The notes under the pieces: generated by a model
What the model was told of the DNA's origin: nothing
The model's input: only the letters and a program-made list of their open reading frames with translations
The model's database searches: none
Shown: positions 17,607 through 26,807 of the stretch, in pieces
Layout of the letters: each line of letters begins with the position of its first letter
How positions within the stretch are numbered: the first letter of the stretch is position 1
Source of the DNA: an uncultured Faecalibacterium sp.
GTDB taxonomy: Bacteria > Bacillota > Clostridia > Oscillospirales > Ruminococcaceae
Length of the DNA stretch: 64,000 nucleotides
NCBI GenBank assembly: GCA_944385995.1
Contig: CALWZL010000111.1
Span: 1-64,000 of the forward strand
Reading direction: 5' to 3'
Program-made: the position numbers and the translations under genes

Positions 17607-17635
17607 TTGCTTTCCAGGTGAGTTTGTGCTATCAT
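17607..17635 (+). promoter_or_regulatory. sigma-A-type promoter for rplS
   Basis: TTGCTT (17607-17612) and TATCAT (17630-17635) are 17 nt apart, about 120 nt before rplS, so the transcript would carry a leader. Confidence 0.65.
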
Positions 17636-17644
17636 AGTTAGGCG

Positions 17645-17757
17645 TTAGTGTCCGCTGAAACCACAGCGGGGTTAATGACAAACAATCATTAAACGGGCGG
17701 TCCTCTGACGGCAGATGTGCCGTGTATGAACGTCTAAAACAAATGGAGGATCATCAA
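17645..17757 (+). ncRNA. structured leader of rplS (candidate L19 autoregulatory leader)
   Basis: Three inverted repeats lie in a row: CCGCTG/CAGCGG (17652-17669), TTAATGA/TCATTAA (17672-17692) and ACGGCA/TGCCGT (17708-17723). All are perfect 6-7 bp stems with short loops. L19 leaders that bind the protein to control its own synthesis are known in Firmicutes; whether this one belongs to that family needs a covariance search. Confidence 0.5.
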
Positions 17758-18099
17758 ATGGACGCACTGAAGATTATTTCCGAGGGCAGCATCAAGGCTG
17801 AGCGCCCCCAGTTCAACGTTGGCGACACCGTTCGTGTGGATGTCCGCATCAAGGAAGGCGAGCGTGAGCGTATCCAGGCCTTTGAGGGCACCGTCATTGC
17901 CAAGAAGCACGGCGGCGTCGCTGAGACCTTTACCGTCCGCCGCGTTGCTTACGGCGTGGGCATCGAGCGTGTCTTCCCCGTCAACAGCCCCTTCGTCGAG
18001 AAGGTGACCGTTGTCCGCAAGGGTAAGGTCCGCCGCGCAAAGCTGTATTATCTGCGCAACCGCACCGGCAAAGCTGCCAAGGTCAAGAGCGATATCTGA
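17758..18099 (+). CDS. rplS: 50S ribosomal protein L19
   Basis: L19 sits at the 30S-50S interface. The 113-residue protein is normal in length and shows the family core: [51 protein letters not shown] and [20 protein letters not shown] 17758 has GGAGG 8 nt upstream; an in-frame ATG at 17725 would run into the third leader hairpin. A strong terminator follows, so rplS is probably a single-gene transcript with a structured leader. Confidence 0.97.
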   Translation: MDALKIISEGSIKAERPQFNVGDTVRVDVRIKEGERERIQAFEGTVIAKKHGGVAETFTVRRVAYGVGIERVFPVNSPFVEKVTVVRKGKVRRAKLYYLRNRTGKAAKVKSDI

Positions 18100-18135
18100 T
18101 CATCCGCAGCCTGTCTGTCAGGCTGGTCGTAAGGG

Positions 18136-18165
18136 AAAAGGGACACTTGTTGTCCCTTTTTTCTT
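18136..18165 (+). terminator. rho-independent terminator of rplS
   Basis: AAAAGGGACA and TGTCCCTTTT form a perfect 10-bp stem around CTTGT, running into TTTTTTCTTT. Confidence 0.9.
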
Positions 18166-18186
18166 TATCCTTTCACAGCTGAGCTC

Positions 18187-18215
18187 TTTTACCGGGGCAG
18201 GCTGTGTGGTACAAT
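18187..18215 (+). promoter_or_regulatory. candidate promoter for lepB-rbgA-rnhB-yraN
   Basis: TACAAT at 18210-18215 is a good -10; TTTTAC at 18187-18192, 17 nt upstream, is a fair -35. It follows the rplS terminator directly. Confidence 0.5.
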
Positions 18216-18252
18216 AGCAGGGAACACGTCAAAAGAATGCGGGGTGGAATGG

Positions 18253-18810
18253 ATGATGAACGCAAAACGAGAGATGGAGGCGGCACAAACGCCGGGACAA
18301 GGTGTGATTGAGTGGTATGAAGCACTGATTTCGGCGCTGGTCGTCATGGTGCTGCTGTTTTCCTTCTTTTTTCGGATCATCCAGGTAGACGGTGCATCCA
18401 TGAACCCGACCCTTTGGGACGGGGACAAGCTGGTAGTCTGGGGGGCAGGCTATACCCCTCAGCGCGGCGATGTGGTGATTGTGGATGACTATACCTCTTA
18501 CGGCAAGCCGCTGGTCAAGCGCATCATTGCCAAGGGCGGAGATACCATCTCCATTGACTACACTTCCGGTACCGTCACCGTCAACGGAGAAGTTTTGCAG
18601 GAAGATTATATCGCAGAGCCGACCTTTCTGGGCTATGACATTACATTTCCCTATACTGTGCCCGAGGGGGAACTGTTCCTGATGGGCGACAATCGCAATG
18701 CCTCCCTGGACAGCCGTTCTTCCAGCATCGGCTGCATTGCGGAGGAAGATATCCTGGGCAAAGTGCTGTTCTGCTTTTTGCCCTTTGAGGATGCAGGAGT
18801 GGTCAAGTGA
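18253..18810 (+). CDS. lepB: signal peptidase I
   Basis: LepB cleaves signal peptides of exported proteins at the outer face of the membrane. The protein has about 185 residues, one N-terminal membrane segment and the family boxes GASMNPTL (catalytic Ser), PQRGDVVIV, KPLVKRIIAKGGD (catalytic Lys) and GDNRNASLDSRS. Three starts are close: GTG 18244 and ATG 18253 and 18256; the GGGGTGGA site favours one of the ATGs. The gene overlaps rbgA by 4 nt (GTGA) in a lepB-rbgA-rnhB-yraN operon. Confidence 0.95.
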   Translation: MMNAKREMEAAQTPGQGVIEWYEALISALVVMVLLFSFFFRIIQVDGASMNPTLWDGDKLVVWGAGYTPQRGDVVIVDDYTSYGKPLVKRIIAKGGDTISIDYTSGTVTVNGEVLQEDYIAEPTFLGYDITFPYTVPEGELFLMGDNRNASLDSRSSSIGCIAEEDILGKVLFCFLPFEDAGVVK

Positions 18811-19718
18811 ACAACGAAGAACTTCAATTTTCCAATCAATACAACATCCAATGGTTTCCGGGCCATATGGCCCGGACGCTGCGGGTGATGGAGCAGGAAA
18901 TCCAGCATGTGGACGCCAGCCTGATTCTGCTGGACGCCCGGATTCCTCTGTCCAGCCTCAATCCTGAAATCGAGCGGATCACTGCCCGCAAACCCCGGCT
19001 TTATGCCCTGAACAAAGCAGACCTGGCCGATCCCGCTGTTACAGAAGAATGGATTCGGTATTTCCGGGCCGCAGATGCCGGCTGCGTCGCCATCAACGCC
19101 AAGAGCAAGGGCGGCACAGCGGCGGTGCGCTCCGCCATCGAAAAAGAATTGTCAGGTCTGCTGGCCCGGCGTCAGGCCCGGGGGATGGGCGGCGTCAAAA
19201 TGCAGATCATGCTCTGCGGCATCCCCAATGTGGGCAAGTCTACCTTTATCAACACCTTTGCGGGTTCGGTCCGGGCCAAGGCGGCTGACCGGCCCGGTGT
19301 CACCAAAGGCAAACAATGGGTCTCCACCGATAAGTTTGACCTGCTGGATATGCCCGGCGTTCTCTGGAAAAAATTTGATTCCAAGACCACTGCTTCCAAC
19401 CTGGCTTTCATTGGCTCCATCAAGGATGATATTCTGGATGTGGAAGAGCTGGCTATGAATCTTCTGGATGAAGTCCGCCGGAATTATCCCGATCTGGTGG
19501 CCAGCCGGTACAAGCTGGACGAGGCCGCCCTGGCGCTGCCTCCCTATGAACTGATGGAAGCCATTGGCCGTAAGCGCGGCTTGTTGGTTCGGGGCGGTGA
19601 AGTCAACACCGAGCGGTGCGCCATCATGCTGGTGGATGAATTCCGGGCCTGCAAGTGGGGGCGCATCACCCTGGAACGTCCGCCCCGCCGGGAGGTCGAG
19701 GAGGACACCGAGGAATGA
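18807..19718 (+). CDS. rbgA: ribosome biogenesis GTPase RbgA (YlqF)
   Basis: RbgA is needed for a late step of 50S subunit assembly. The 303-residue protein shows the circularly permuted GTPase order: G4 first (ALNKADL near residue 68), then G1 (GIPNVGKST near 138) and G3 (DMPGV near 185). [12 protein letters not shown] is the family N-terminus. GTG 18807 overlaps the lepB stop and has AGGAG upstream. The association with rplS and rnhB is conserved in Firmicutes. Confidence 0.95.
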   Translation: MNNEELQFSNQYNIQWFPGHMARTLRVMEQEIQHVDASLILLDARIPLSSLNPEIERITARKPRLYALNKADLADPAVTEEWIRYFRAADAGCVAINAKSKGGTAAVRSAIEKELSGLLARRQARGMGGVKMQIMLCGIPNVGKSTFINTFAGSVRAKAADRPGVTKGKQWVSTDKFDLLDMPGVLWKKFDSKTTASNLAFIGSIKDDILDVEELAMNLLDEVRRNYPDLVASRYKLDEAALALPPYELMEAIGRKRGLLVRGGEVNTERCAIMLVDEFRACKWGRITLERPPRREVEEDTEE

Positions 19719-20359
19719 AACGCCGGACTGATGAGGAAATCTCCCGTCCTCTCTACGCGTATGATGATACAATCCGGGAGGTCCACGGCTGCTTTGCAGG
19801 GGTGGATGAGGCTGGTCGAGGCCCGCTGTGCGGCCCGGTCTGCGTGGCGGCCTGCATTCTGGACCCCACCAAACCGGTCTGGGGCATCAACGATTCCAAA
19901 AAGCTCACCGAAAAAAAACGGGAATCCCTCTTTGATGAAATCAAAGAAAAAGCTCTGGCCTACAGCATTGTCTTTGTAGGACCTGAAATCATCGACCGTG
20001 ACAACATCCTGCAAGCCACCATGGGAGGCATGCGGGAGGCCGTGGAAAAGCTGGAAATCACCCCCAACCTGGTTCTGGTAGATGGCAACCGTTGCCCTAA
20101 GGGCCTGGCCATGCCGGCCCAGCCGGTGGTGAAAGGGGACGCCACCAGCGCCAGCATCGGCGCAGCGTCCATCCTGGCCAAAGTCAGCCGGGACCGGTAT
20201 ATGTTGGAACTGGACCGCCAGTATCCGCAATACCAGCTGGCCAAGCACAAGGGCTATCCCACCAAGCTCCACTATGAGCTGATAGCCCAATATGGCATCC
20301 AACCCTTTTATCGGCGCAGCTTTTTGAAAAAACAAGGCTATTGGCCGGAGGATCCGTAA
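19715..20359 (+). CDS. rnhB: ribonuclease HII
   Basis: RNase HII removes ribonucleotides and RNA primers paired to DNA. The 214-residue protein carries the D-E-D active site pattern: [14 protein letters not shown] near residue 29, [11 protein letters not shown], and [30 protein letters not shown] and [12 protein letters not shown] are conserved. ATG 19715 overlaps the rbgA stop by 4 nt. The end overlaps the yraN start by one base (TAATG). Confidence 0.96.
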   Translation: MKRRTDEEISRPLYAYDDTIREVHGCFAGVDEAGRGPLCGPVCVAACILDPTKPVWGINDSKKLTEKKRESLFDEIKEKALAYSIVFVGPEIIDRDNILQATMGGMREAVEKLEITPNLVLVDGNRCPKGLAMPAQPVVKGDATSASIGAASILAKVSRDRYMLELDRQYPQYQLAKHKGYPTKLHYELIAQYGIQPFYRRSFLKKQGYWPEDP

Positions 20360-20727
20360 TGGATCGGTCCGAGGTGGGCAGGAGAGGAGAGCGCGCCGCC
20401 GCCCAGTATTACATCCGACAAGGCTGCACCTTATTGGAACACAACTATCGTATCCGGGAAGGGGAAATTGATCTGATTCTCCGGGACCCGGATGGAGTTA
20501 TCATTATCTGTGAGGTTAAAACCCGTACCAATCGGGAAGCGGTGTGCCGTCCTTCCAATGCGGTGACCAAGGCCAAGCAGAGACGGCTGATCCTGACAGC
20601 GTCCTACTATTTGCAGCAGACCGGCCAAAGTGAATCTTTCACCCGGTTTGATGTGGCAGAGGTAACGCCTCTTGACAGTGGGCACTGGATCGTACATATT
20701 ATAAAAAGCGCATTCGATGCAAGTTGA
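20359..20727 (+). CDS. YraN/UPF0102 family protein (endonuclease-like fold)
   Basis: A 122-residue protein with GRRGERAAAQYY near the start and EGEIDLILRD followed by IIICEVKTRTN, the PD-(D/E)xK-like pattern that relates this family to Holliday-junction-resolvase-type nucleases. The cellular role is not established. ATG 20359 has GGAGGA 7 nt upstream and overlaps the rnhB stop. The rnhB-yraN pairing is common in bacteria. Confidence 0.9.
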   Translation: MDRSEVGRRGERAAAQYYIRQGCTLLEHNYRIREGEIDLILRDPDGVIIICEVKTRTNREAVCRPSNAVTKAKQRRLILTASYYLQQTGQSESFTRFDVAEVTPLDSGHWIVHIIKSAFDAS

Positions 20728-20766
20728 GACACAACACGACGCAGGACTGAAAAGGAGCGATTGAAG

Positions 20767-22227
20767 ATGCAGTTTTTCAGCACGAGAGACCAGAGCCGGC
20801 GGGTGACCTCCTCGGAAGCCATTGTACAGGGCCTGTCGGATGAGGGCGGCCTGTTTGTGCCTGAATCCTTCCCCCAGGTGGACGCCAAAGCCATCTGTGA
20901 GCTGGATTATCCGGCCATGGCAGCCGCTGTTCTCAAAGAGTATTTGACTGATTATGACCCGGCTTTCCTGGCCGAGGCGGCCGCCAAGACGTATGGCGAC
21001 GCTTTTGGCGGTAAAGCTGGTTATCTTGCCCCGGTGGAAGGGGATACCTGGGCGCTGGAGCTGTGGCATGGGCCTACCTGCGCCTTTAAGGACTATGCCT
21101 TGCAGCTGATGCCCAAGCTCCTGGTAGAAGCAAAGCACAACCTGCACCACACCGAAAAGACCTTGATTCTGGTAGCTACCAGTGGCGATACCGGCAAAGC
21201 TGCCCTGGACGGATATCACGACATTCCCGGCGTGGAGATCGCTGTGTTCTATCCTACCGGCGGCACCAGTGAGATTCAGCGCCTTCAGATGGCCACCCAG
21301 GAAGGGGCCAATGTGGCAGTGTACGCGGTGCGCGGCAATTTTGACGATGCACAGACCGGTGTCAAGCGGGTCTTTGCCGACAAAGAAATCGCCGCCCAGC
21401 TGGCCCAGCGGAACATTCATCTTTCCAGTGCCAATTCCATCAACTGGGGACGTTTGGTGCCGCAGATTGTCTATTACTTTGCGGCCTATGCCCAGCTGGT
21501 CAAGGCAGGGAAGATCCCCTTCGGTCAGGAGGTGGATTTCTGCGTGCCTACCGGCAACTTCGGTGACATTTTGGCCGGATACTACGCCAAGCGGATGGGT
21601 CTGCCTGTGGGCCGTTTGGTCTGCGCGTCCAACAAAAACAACGTCCTGACCGACTTCCTGCGCACCGGCACCTATACCGCCAAGCGAACCTTCTATAAGA
21701 CCACTTCCCCCAGCATGGACATTCTGGTGTCCTCCAATCTGGAGCGCCTGCTGTACCATGTCACCGGCAGTGATGCCGAGGTAGCCGCTCTGATGGGCCG
21801 CCTGAATCAGGAGGGAAGCTACACCGTCCGGCCCGAGACCCTGGCCGCCATCCAGGAGACCTTCTCCTGCGGCTACGCGGAGGAGGACCAGGTGGCCCAG
21901 GAAATCCGCACCCGCTGGGAGCGGGACGGCTATCTCTGCGACACCCACACCGCTGTGGCCTTCCATGTAGCCCGCGCGCAAAAGCGGGAAGAGGTACCGA
22001 TGGTGGTACTGTCCACTGCATCTCCTTTCAAGTTCCCCCGCAGTGTGCTGGCCGCTCTGGGTGAAGCTGCGCCCAAGAACGACTTTGAGGCCATGCAGGT
22101 TCTGGAACAGTCTACCGGTTGCACCGCCCCTGTCAGCCTGGCCAGCCTGCGCCAGAAAGCAGAGCGCTTTGATGCTGTCATTGATCCGGGCGAGATTGCC
22201 GGTGTGGCGCTGAGCTATCAGGAATAA
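20767..22227 (+). CDS. thrC: threonine synthase
   Basis: ThrC converts O-phosphohomoserine to threonine with PLP. The 486-residue protein is full length, with the N-terminal threonine-synthase domain (FFSTRDQSRRVTSSEAIVQG), the PLP lysine in GPTCAFKDYALQL (about K108), ATSGDTGKAAL and the glycine-rich VPTGNFGDILAGY. ATG 20767 is favoured over TTG 20761 because AAGGAG lies 9 nt upstream of the ATG. No other threonine gene is beside it; asd, which supplies the pathway, is at 58 kb. Confidence 0.95.
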   Translation: MQFFSTRDQSRRVTSSEAIVQGLSDEGGLFVPESFPQVDAKAICELDYPAMAAAVLKEYLTDYDPAFLAEAAAKTYGDAFGGKAGYLAPVEGDTWALELWHGPTCAFKDYALQLMPKLLVEAKHNLHHTEKTLILVATSGDTGKAALDGYHDIPGVEIAVFYPTGGTSEIQRLQMATQEGANVAVYAVRGNFDDAQTGVKRVFADKEIAAQLAQRNIHLSSANSINWGRLVPQIVYYFAAYAQLVKAGKIPFGQEVDFCVPTGNFGDILAGYYAKRMGLPVGRLVCASNKNNVLTDFLRTGTYTAKRTFYKTTSPSMDILVSSNLERLLYHVTGSDAEVAALMGRLNQEGSYTVRPETLAAIQETFSCGYAEEDQVAQEIRTRWERDGYLCDTHTAVAFHVARAQKREEVPMVVLSTASPFKFPRSVLAALGEAAPKNDFEAMQVLEQSTGCTAPVSLASLRQKAERFDAVIDPGEIAGVALSYQE

Positions 22228-22248
22228 AAACTAGAACAGGAGAAACCA

Positions 22249-22932
22249 ATGGCACTTTTTGTGCTGGGCGACCCCCATCTTTCGCTGGGCGGTGCAAAGC
22301 CCATGGATGTGTTTCCGGGTTGGGATGGCTATGTGGAAAAACTCGAGACCAACTGGCGCAAGCTGGTCAAGCCTGAGGATACCGTGGTGCTGGCGGGGGA
22401 CATCAGCTGGGCGATGCGCTTGACCGATACCCGCAAGGACTTTGCCTTTCTGCACAGCCTGCCAGGCCAAAAGCTCCTCATGAAAGGCAACCATGATTAT
22501 TGGTGGTCTACCGCCAACAAGATGAACGCTTTCTTTCAGGCGGAGGGCTTCAACAGTCTCCATCTGCTGCACAACAACTCCTATACAGTGAACGGCTATG
22601 CCCTGTGTGGGACCCGCGGCTGGTTGTTTGATGTGGGAGAGCCCCACGATGAAAAAGTGATGAACCGGGAGATCGGGCGGCTGCGGCTCAGCCTGGAAGC
22701 GGCCGAACCGGGTAAGGAGAAGCTGGTGTTTCTCCACTATCCGCCGGTTTATACCGGGGCCGATGCACCCGAGATTGTGGCTGTCCTCAAAGAATATGGG
22801 ATTCAGCGGTGTTTTTACGCCCATCTGCACGGCAAAGCGCTGCGTTTTGCGGTACAGGGCGAGGTGGACGGCATCCGCTATAAACTGGTCAGCGCCGACG
22901 GACTGCGGTTTTGCCCGTATAAAATCACATGA
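22249..22932 (+). CDS. calcineurin-like metallophosphoesterase
   Basis: A 227-residue cytosolic protein with the full set of metal-binding motifs in order: GDPHL near residue 7 (DxH), AGDIS near 53, GNHDYWW near 83, FLHYPP near 163 and AHLHG near 193. This is a group of predicted phosphohydrolases often seen in clostridia. The substrate is unknown. AGGAG precedes the ATG; it lies 21 nt after thrC and may share its transcript. Confidence 0.88.
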   Translation: MALFVLGDPHLSLGGAKPMDVFPGWDGYVEKLETNWRKLVKPEDTVVLAGDISWAMRLTDTRKDFAFLHSLPGQKLLMKGNHDYWWSTANKMNAFFQAEGFNSLHLLHNNSYTVNGYALCGTRGWLFDVGEPHDEKVMNREIGRLRLSLEAAEPGKEKLVFLHYPPVYTGADAPEIVAVLKEYGIQRCFYAHLHGKALRFAVQGEVDGIRYKLVSADGLRFCPYKIT

Positions 22933-22979
22933 AATGACCTGGAAAACCAGTAGAAAATCCCAAAATATCAAAAAACAGC

Positions 22980-23008
22980 TGGCTTTTATGCAGCGAACGT
23001 GTTATAAT
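22980..23008 (+). promoter_or_regulatory. promoter for tig (extended -10)
   Basis: TGTTATAAT at 23000-23008 is a perfect extended -10. The -35 (TGGCTT, 17 nt upstream) is poor, which an extended -10 tolerates. The start of tig is about 130 nt downstream. Confidence 0.6.
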
Positions 23009-23014
23009 AAACGC

Positions 23015-23137
23015 TGACGCGATTGTCGTACCCAAAGGCGCGAGCGCCGTTTGGAAAAAGAAGATAGGCGCGCAGCGCAGATGCGGGGAGAGGGAGCCTC
23101 TGCCCCAGCACCAATATTTGAGCGGAGGAAAAGCAAA
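23015..23137 (+). other. structured untranslated leader of tig
   Basis: No gene is seen between the promoter and tig. Two hairpins are: CCAAAGGCG...CGCCGTTTGG (23032-23054, one bulge) and GGGGAGAGG...CCTCTGCCCC (about 23084-23105, one bulge). No T run follows either, so they are not standard terminators. Function unknown. Confidence 0.45.
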
Positions 23138-24457
23138 ATGAATCTTATCAAGTGTGAAAAGCTCGAGAAGAGCATGGTCGAACTGCAGTTTTCCATCGAT
23201 GCCGAGACCTATAAGAACGAGGTCCTGAAGGTCTTCCAGACCGAGGGCAAGAAGTACACCGTCCAGGGCTTCCGCAAGGGCAAGGCCCCTCGTCACCTGA
23301 TCGAGCGGATGTACGGTCCCGATGTCTTCACGTATGACGCCATCAACAACCTGTTCCCGACCGAGTTTGAGGCTGCTGTCAAGGCTGCCGGCATCGAGGC
23401 TGTGGGCCGTCCTGAGGTCACTGTGGATTCTGCCAGCGACGACCAGGGCGCAACCCTGACCGTCAAGGTTGCTGTCAAGCCCGAAGTCAAGATCGGTGCA
23501 TATTCCGGTTTGACCGTTGAAAAGACGGTCCATACTGTGCAGGAGTCGGCAGTGGATGCCGAGCTCAAGCGGGTGCAGGAGCGCAACGCTCGTGAACTGA
23601 CCCGTGACGGTGCCGCCCAGAACGGCGATATCGTCGACATCGACTTTGAGGGCTTCACCGACGGTGTTGCTTTCGAGGGCGGCAAGGCTGAGCACTACAG
23701 CCTGACCCTGGGCAGCGGCAGCTTCATCCCTGGTTTTGAGGATCAGGTCGTGGGCCACTCTGCCGGCGACGAGTTCGACGTGAACGTCACCTTCCCCGAG
23801 CAGTACCAGGCTTCCGAGCTGGCCGGCAAGCCCGCTGTCTTCAAGATCAAGCTGCACGAGGTCAAGTACAAGGAGCTGCCTGCTCTGGATGATGAGCTGG
23901 CCAAGGATTGCTCCGAGTACGACACTCTGGAGGAGTTCAAGGAGTCCATCCGCAAGTCCAACCAGGAACAGCTGGATAAGCAGGATGATCTGGCCGTTGA
24001 GAACGCTCTGGTGGATCAGGTCATCGCAGGCATGGAGGCCGAGATTCCTCAGGCTATGTACGATGTCCGCATGGATGAGTTGGTCAACGACTTTGCTTTC
24101 CGTGTGGAGCAGCAGGGCCTGAACCTGGACACCTATCTGAAGTATATGGGCCAGACCATGGAGCAGTTCCGCGCTTCCTTCATGCCGCAGGCTGAGAAGC
24201 AGGTCAAGATTCGTCTGGCTCTGGAGGCTGTCGCTGCAGCTGAGAACATCACCGCTTCGGAGGAGGATGTCAACGCTGAGATCAAGCGGATTGCCGATCA
24301 GTACAAGATGGAAGAGGACAAGGTCCGCGAGCTGGTCAACATGGACGAGCTGAAGAAGGACCTGGCTGTCAATAAGGCCATCGACTTCATCAAGAGCCAC
24401 GCCAATATCGTGGAGAAGGCCGCTGAGGCCGAAGAGAAGGCTGCCGACGCTGAGTAA
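23138..24457 (+). CDS. tig: trigger factor (ribosome-associated chaperone)
   Basis: Trigger factor binds nascent chains at the ribosome exit and has peptidyl-prolyl isomerase activity. The 439-residue protein has an N-terminal ribosome-binding domain with GFRKGKAPR near residue 43, an FKBP-type domain (about 150-240, GDIVDIDFEGF and LGSGSFIPGFEDQ) and a C-terminal helical domain ending in an Ala/Glu-rich tail. GGAGG precedes ATG 23138. The order tig-clpP-clpX is conserved; a strong terminator separates tig from clpP here. Confidence 0.97.
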   Translation: MNLIKCEKLEKSMVELQFSIDAETYKNEVLKVFQTEGKKYTVQGFRKGKAPRHLIERMYGPDVFTYDAINNLFPTEFEAAVKAAGIEAVGRPEVTVDSASDDQGATLTVKVAVKPEVKIGAYSGLTVEKTVHTVQESAVDAELKRVQERNARELTRDGAAQNGDIVDIDFEGFTDGVAFEGGKAEHYSLTLGSGSFIPGFEDQVVGHSAGDEFDVNVTFPEQYQASELAGKPAVFKIKLHEVKYKELPALDDELAKDCSEYDTLEEFKESIRKSNQEQLDKQDDLAVENALVDQVIAGMEAEIPQAMYDVRMDELVNDFAFRVEQQGLNLDTYLKYMGQTMEQFRASFMPQAEKQVKIRLALEAVAAAENITASEEDVNAEIKRIADQYKMEEDKVRELVNMDELKKDLAVNKAIDFIKSHANIVEKAAEAEEKAADAE

Positions 24458-24524
24458 TTGCCGCCGGTGAGCTGAGCGAAGGCAGAAACTGTACCTCAGT
24501 ACACTGCCTGTGCACATGTTGTTG

Positions 24525-24569
24525 AAATTGACCGATGCGGCGGTTTTAGGATGCCGCATCGGTCAATTT
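24525..24569 (+). terminator. rho-independent terminator of tig
   Basis: AAATTGACCGATGCGGC and GCCGCATCGGTCAATTT form a perfect 17-bp stem around an 11-nt loop, ending in TTTTGC. It is long enough to end transcription well. Confidence 0.85.
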
Positions 24570-24614
24570 TGCAAAAATCGCGAAACAAATTTGATTTTCA
24601 GGAGGCGAACTGTT

Positions 24615-25214
24615 ATGAGTTTTGTTCCTTATGTTGTAGAACAGACGGCCCACGGAGAGCGCTCTTACGATATTTTCTCCCGTCTGCTGAACGACCGCAT
24701 CATCGTCCTGAGCGAGGATGTCAATGATACTTCTGCAAGCCTGGTTGTCGCCCAGCTGCTGTACCTTGAGGGGCAGGACCCGGACAAGGACATCAGCCTG
24801 TATATCAACAGCCCTGGCGGCTCCATCAGTGCAGGCATGGCCATCCACGACACCATGCACTATATCAAGTGCGATGTCTCCACCATCTGCATGGGTATGG
24901 CTGCCTCGATGGGCGCATTCCTGCTGGCCAGCGGTACCAAGGGCAAGCGCTTTGCTCTGCCCAACTCGGAGATTCTGATCCATCAGCCTCTGATCGCTGG
25001 CGGGCAGGGGGGCGGCCTCTCGGGCCAGGCCACCGATATCAAGATTCATGCCGACCACATCGTCTACCTGCGCGACAAGATCAACGGCCTGCTCAGCGAG
25101 TATACCGGCCAGCCCATCGAGCGGGTCCGGCAGGACACCGAGCGGGACAACTATATGACTGCTCTGCAGGCCAAGGAATATGGCCTGGTGGATGATGTCA
25201 TCACCACACGCTGA
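24615..25214 (+). CDS. clpP: ATP-dependent Clp protease proteolytic subunit
   Basis: ClpP is the serine-protease chamber fed by ClpX. The 199-residue protein has Ser98 in GMAASMGAF, His123 in ILIHQPL and Asp174 in [22 protein letters not shown] is the family signature. A Gly-rich insertion ([10 protein letters not shown]) follows the His box, as in other ClpPs. The N-terminal [21 protein letters not shown] is intact with no long propeptide. GGAGG lies upstream of ATG 24615. clpX follows after 45 nt. Confidence 0.97.
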   Translation: MSFVPYVVEQTAHGERSYDIFSRLLNDRIIVLSEDVNDTSASLVVAQLLYLEGQDPDKDISLYINSPGGSISAGMAIHDTMHYIKCDVSTICMGMAASMGAFLLASGTKGKRFALPNSEILIHQPLIAGGQGGGLSGQATDIKIHADHIVYLRDKINGLLSEYTGQPIERVRQDTERDNYMTALQAKEYGLVDDVITTR

Positions 25215-25259
25215 ACCGCTGGCTGAGCGCAGAAACGCACAATAAAGGAAAGTACAGCT

Positions 25260-26591
25260 ATGGCAAATAACAATTCCGGCAGAGATAAAAACGAAAAAGA
25301 TCTTGTTTGCAGCTTCTGCGGCAAGCATCAGGACGAAGTCGAGCGGATGATTATCGGGCCCGGCGTCAATATCTGCAGTGAGTGCATCAACCTGTGCTAC
25401 GATCTGCTGGGCGAAAAGCCTGACCGCTCCAGCGGCAACCGGCCCAATCGCGGCGGGGCTCCCAATGCCCGGAGCCGGATACAGCCGGCTGTGCCCGCTC
25501 AGATCAATATCATGACCCCCGAAGAAATCAAGGAGGGTCTGGATCAGTATGTCATCGGACAGGATGACGCCAAGCGGGTCCTGTCGGTCTCGGTGTACAA
25601 CCATTACAAGCGGATCATGAGCGGGAAGGGGAATGACGTAGAACTACAGAAGTCCAACGTCCTGTTGCTGGGGCCTTCCGGCGTGGGCAAGACCCTGCTG
25701 GCACAGACTTTGGCCCGGATGCTGGGCGTCCCCTTTGCCATTGCGGACGCCACCACCCTGACGGAGGCGGGCTATGTGGGTGAGGATGTGGAGAACATCC
25801 TTCTGAAGCTGATCCAAGCAGCGGATTTCGACGTGCAGCGGGCTCAGATTGGCATCATCTACATCGATGAAATCGACAAGATCACCCGCAAGAGCGAAAA
25901 TCCTTCCATCACCCGCGACGTGGGCGGTGAGGGTGTACAGCAGGCTCTGCTGAAAATTCTGGAGGGTACGGTCAGCAACGTCCCGCCCCAGGGCGGCCGC
26001 AAACATCCCCAACAGGAATTCATCCAGATCGATACCACCAACATCCTGTTTATCTGCGGCGGCGCCTTTGACGGACTGGACAAATACATCCAGCGCCGTA
26101 CCGACAACTCCGCTCTGGGCTTTGGCAGCACTTTGAAGGACAATTCTTCTGATGCACAGAAAGCTCTGCTGCGGAAGGTGGAGCCTCACGACCTGGTGAA
26201 GTTTGGTTTGATTCCTGAATTGATCGGTCGTCTGCCGGTCATTACCGTTCTGGATGACCTGGATGAGGAAACTCTGGTTCGAGTTCTGAAGGAGCCCAAG
26301 AATAGTCTGGTCAAGCAGTACAAAGCCCTGCTTGGGATGGACAACGTGGATCTGGTCTTTACCGATGATGCACTGCGTGCCATCGCCCGCAAGACCATCG
26401 AGCGCAAGAGCGGCGCCCGCGGCCTGCGCAGCGTGATGGAAAATCTCCTGATGCCGGTGATGTACGCAGTTCCCAGCGATCCCACCATCGTCCGGGTCAC
26501 CATCGATCAGGACACCGTGGAAGGCGGCGAACCTCATATGGAATACGGCGCCGTCCGCAAGCGCTATAAAAATCAGATTTCGGTGAGCTGA
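25260..26591 (+). CDS. clpX: Clp protease ATP-binding subunit ClpX
   Basis: ClpX unfolds substrates and passes them to ClpP. The 443-residue protein has the N-terminal C4 zinc domain ([14 protein letters not shown] to ICSECINLC), Walker A GPSGVGKT near residue 137, the pore loop GYVGEDVEN, Walker B IIYIDEID and arginine-finger/sensor regions in the C-terminal part ([15 protein letters not shown]). A 20-30 residue low-complexity linker ([11 protein letters not shown]) joins the zinc domain and the AAA+ core. The ribosome-binding site is AAAGGAAAG. Confidence 0.97.
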   Translation: MANNNSGRDKNEKDLVCSFCGKHQDEVERMIIGPGVNICSECINLCYDLLGEKPDRSSGNRPNRGGAPNARSRIQPAVPAQINIMTPEEIKEGLDQYVIGQDDAKRVLSVSVYNHYKRIMSGKGNDVELQKSNVLLLGPSGVGKTLLAQTLARMLGVPFAIADATTLTEAGYVGEDVENILLKLIQAADFDVQRAQIGIIYIDEIDKITRKSENPSITRDVGGEGVQQALLKILEGTVSNVPPQGGRKHPQQEFIQIDTTNILFICGGAFDGLDKYIQRRTDNSALGFGSTLKDNSSDAQKALLRKVEPHDLVKFGLIPELIGRLPVITVLDDLDEETLVRVLKEPKNSLVKQYKALLGMDNVDLVFTDDALRAIARKTIERKSGARGLRSVMENLLMPVMYAVPSDPTIVRVTIDQDTVEGGEPHMEYGAVRKRYKNQISVS

Positions 26592-26624
26592 GTTTCATGG
26601 AATCTTTGCCCGGCCGGGGACCCC

Positions 26625-26648
26625 AAAAGCCTCCGGTTGGGCTTTTTT
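26625..26648 (+). terminator. rho-independent terminator of clpX
   Basis: AAAAGCC (26625-26631) and GGCTTTT (26640-26646) form a 7-bp stem, followed by a six-T run. Confidence 0.7.
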
Positions 26649-26660
26649 CGTGTAAAATTC

Positions 26661-26689
26661 TTGTTTCTCAAGGCAAAGTGTACTATAAT
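26661..26689 (+). promoter_or_regulatory. sigma-A-type promoter for the aminotransferase
   Basis: TTGTTT (26661-26666) and TATAAT (26684-26689) are 17 nt apart. The -10 is perfect. Confidence 0.7.
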
Positions 26690-26807
26690 AATAAAGTCTG
26701 GGATCGTGCCGGCAGACCCGGCCGATGGAAAGGTATTTCTGCCGCACTTCCTCTGGCAGGGAGGCTGCGGCCGTGGGCAAAGAAAGTATAGTAAAGGAGT
26801 ACTTGAT

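Noticed and set aside
22925..24559. 544-codon open frame on the minus strand opposite tig
   Set aside because: Shadow of trigger factor; a Leu-rich composition results from the complementary codons.
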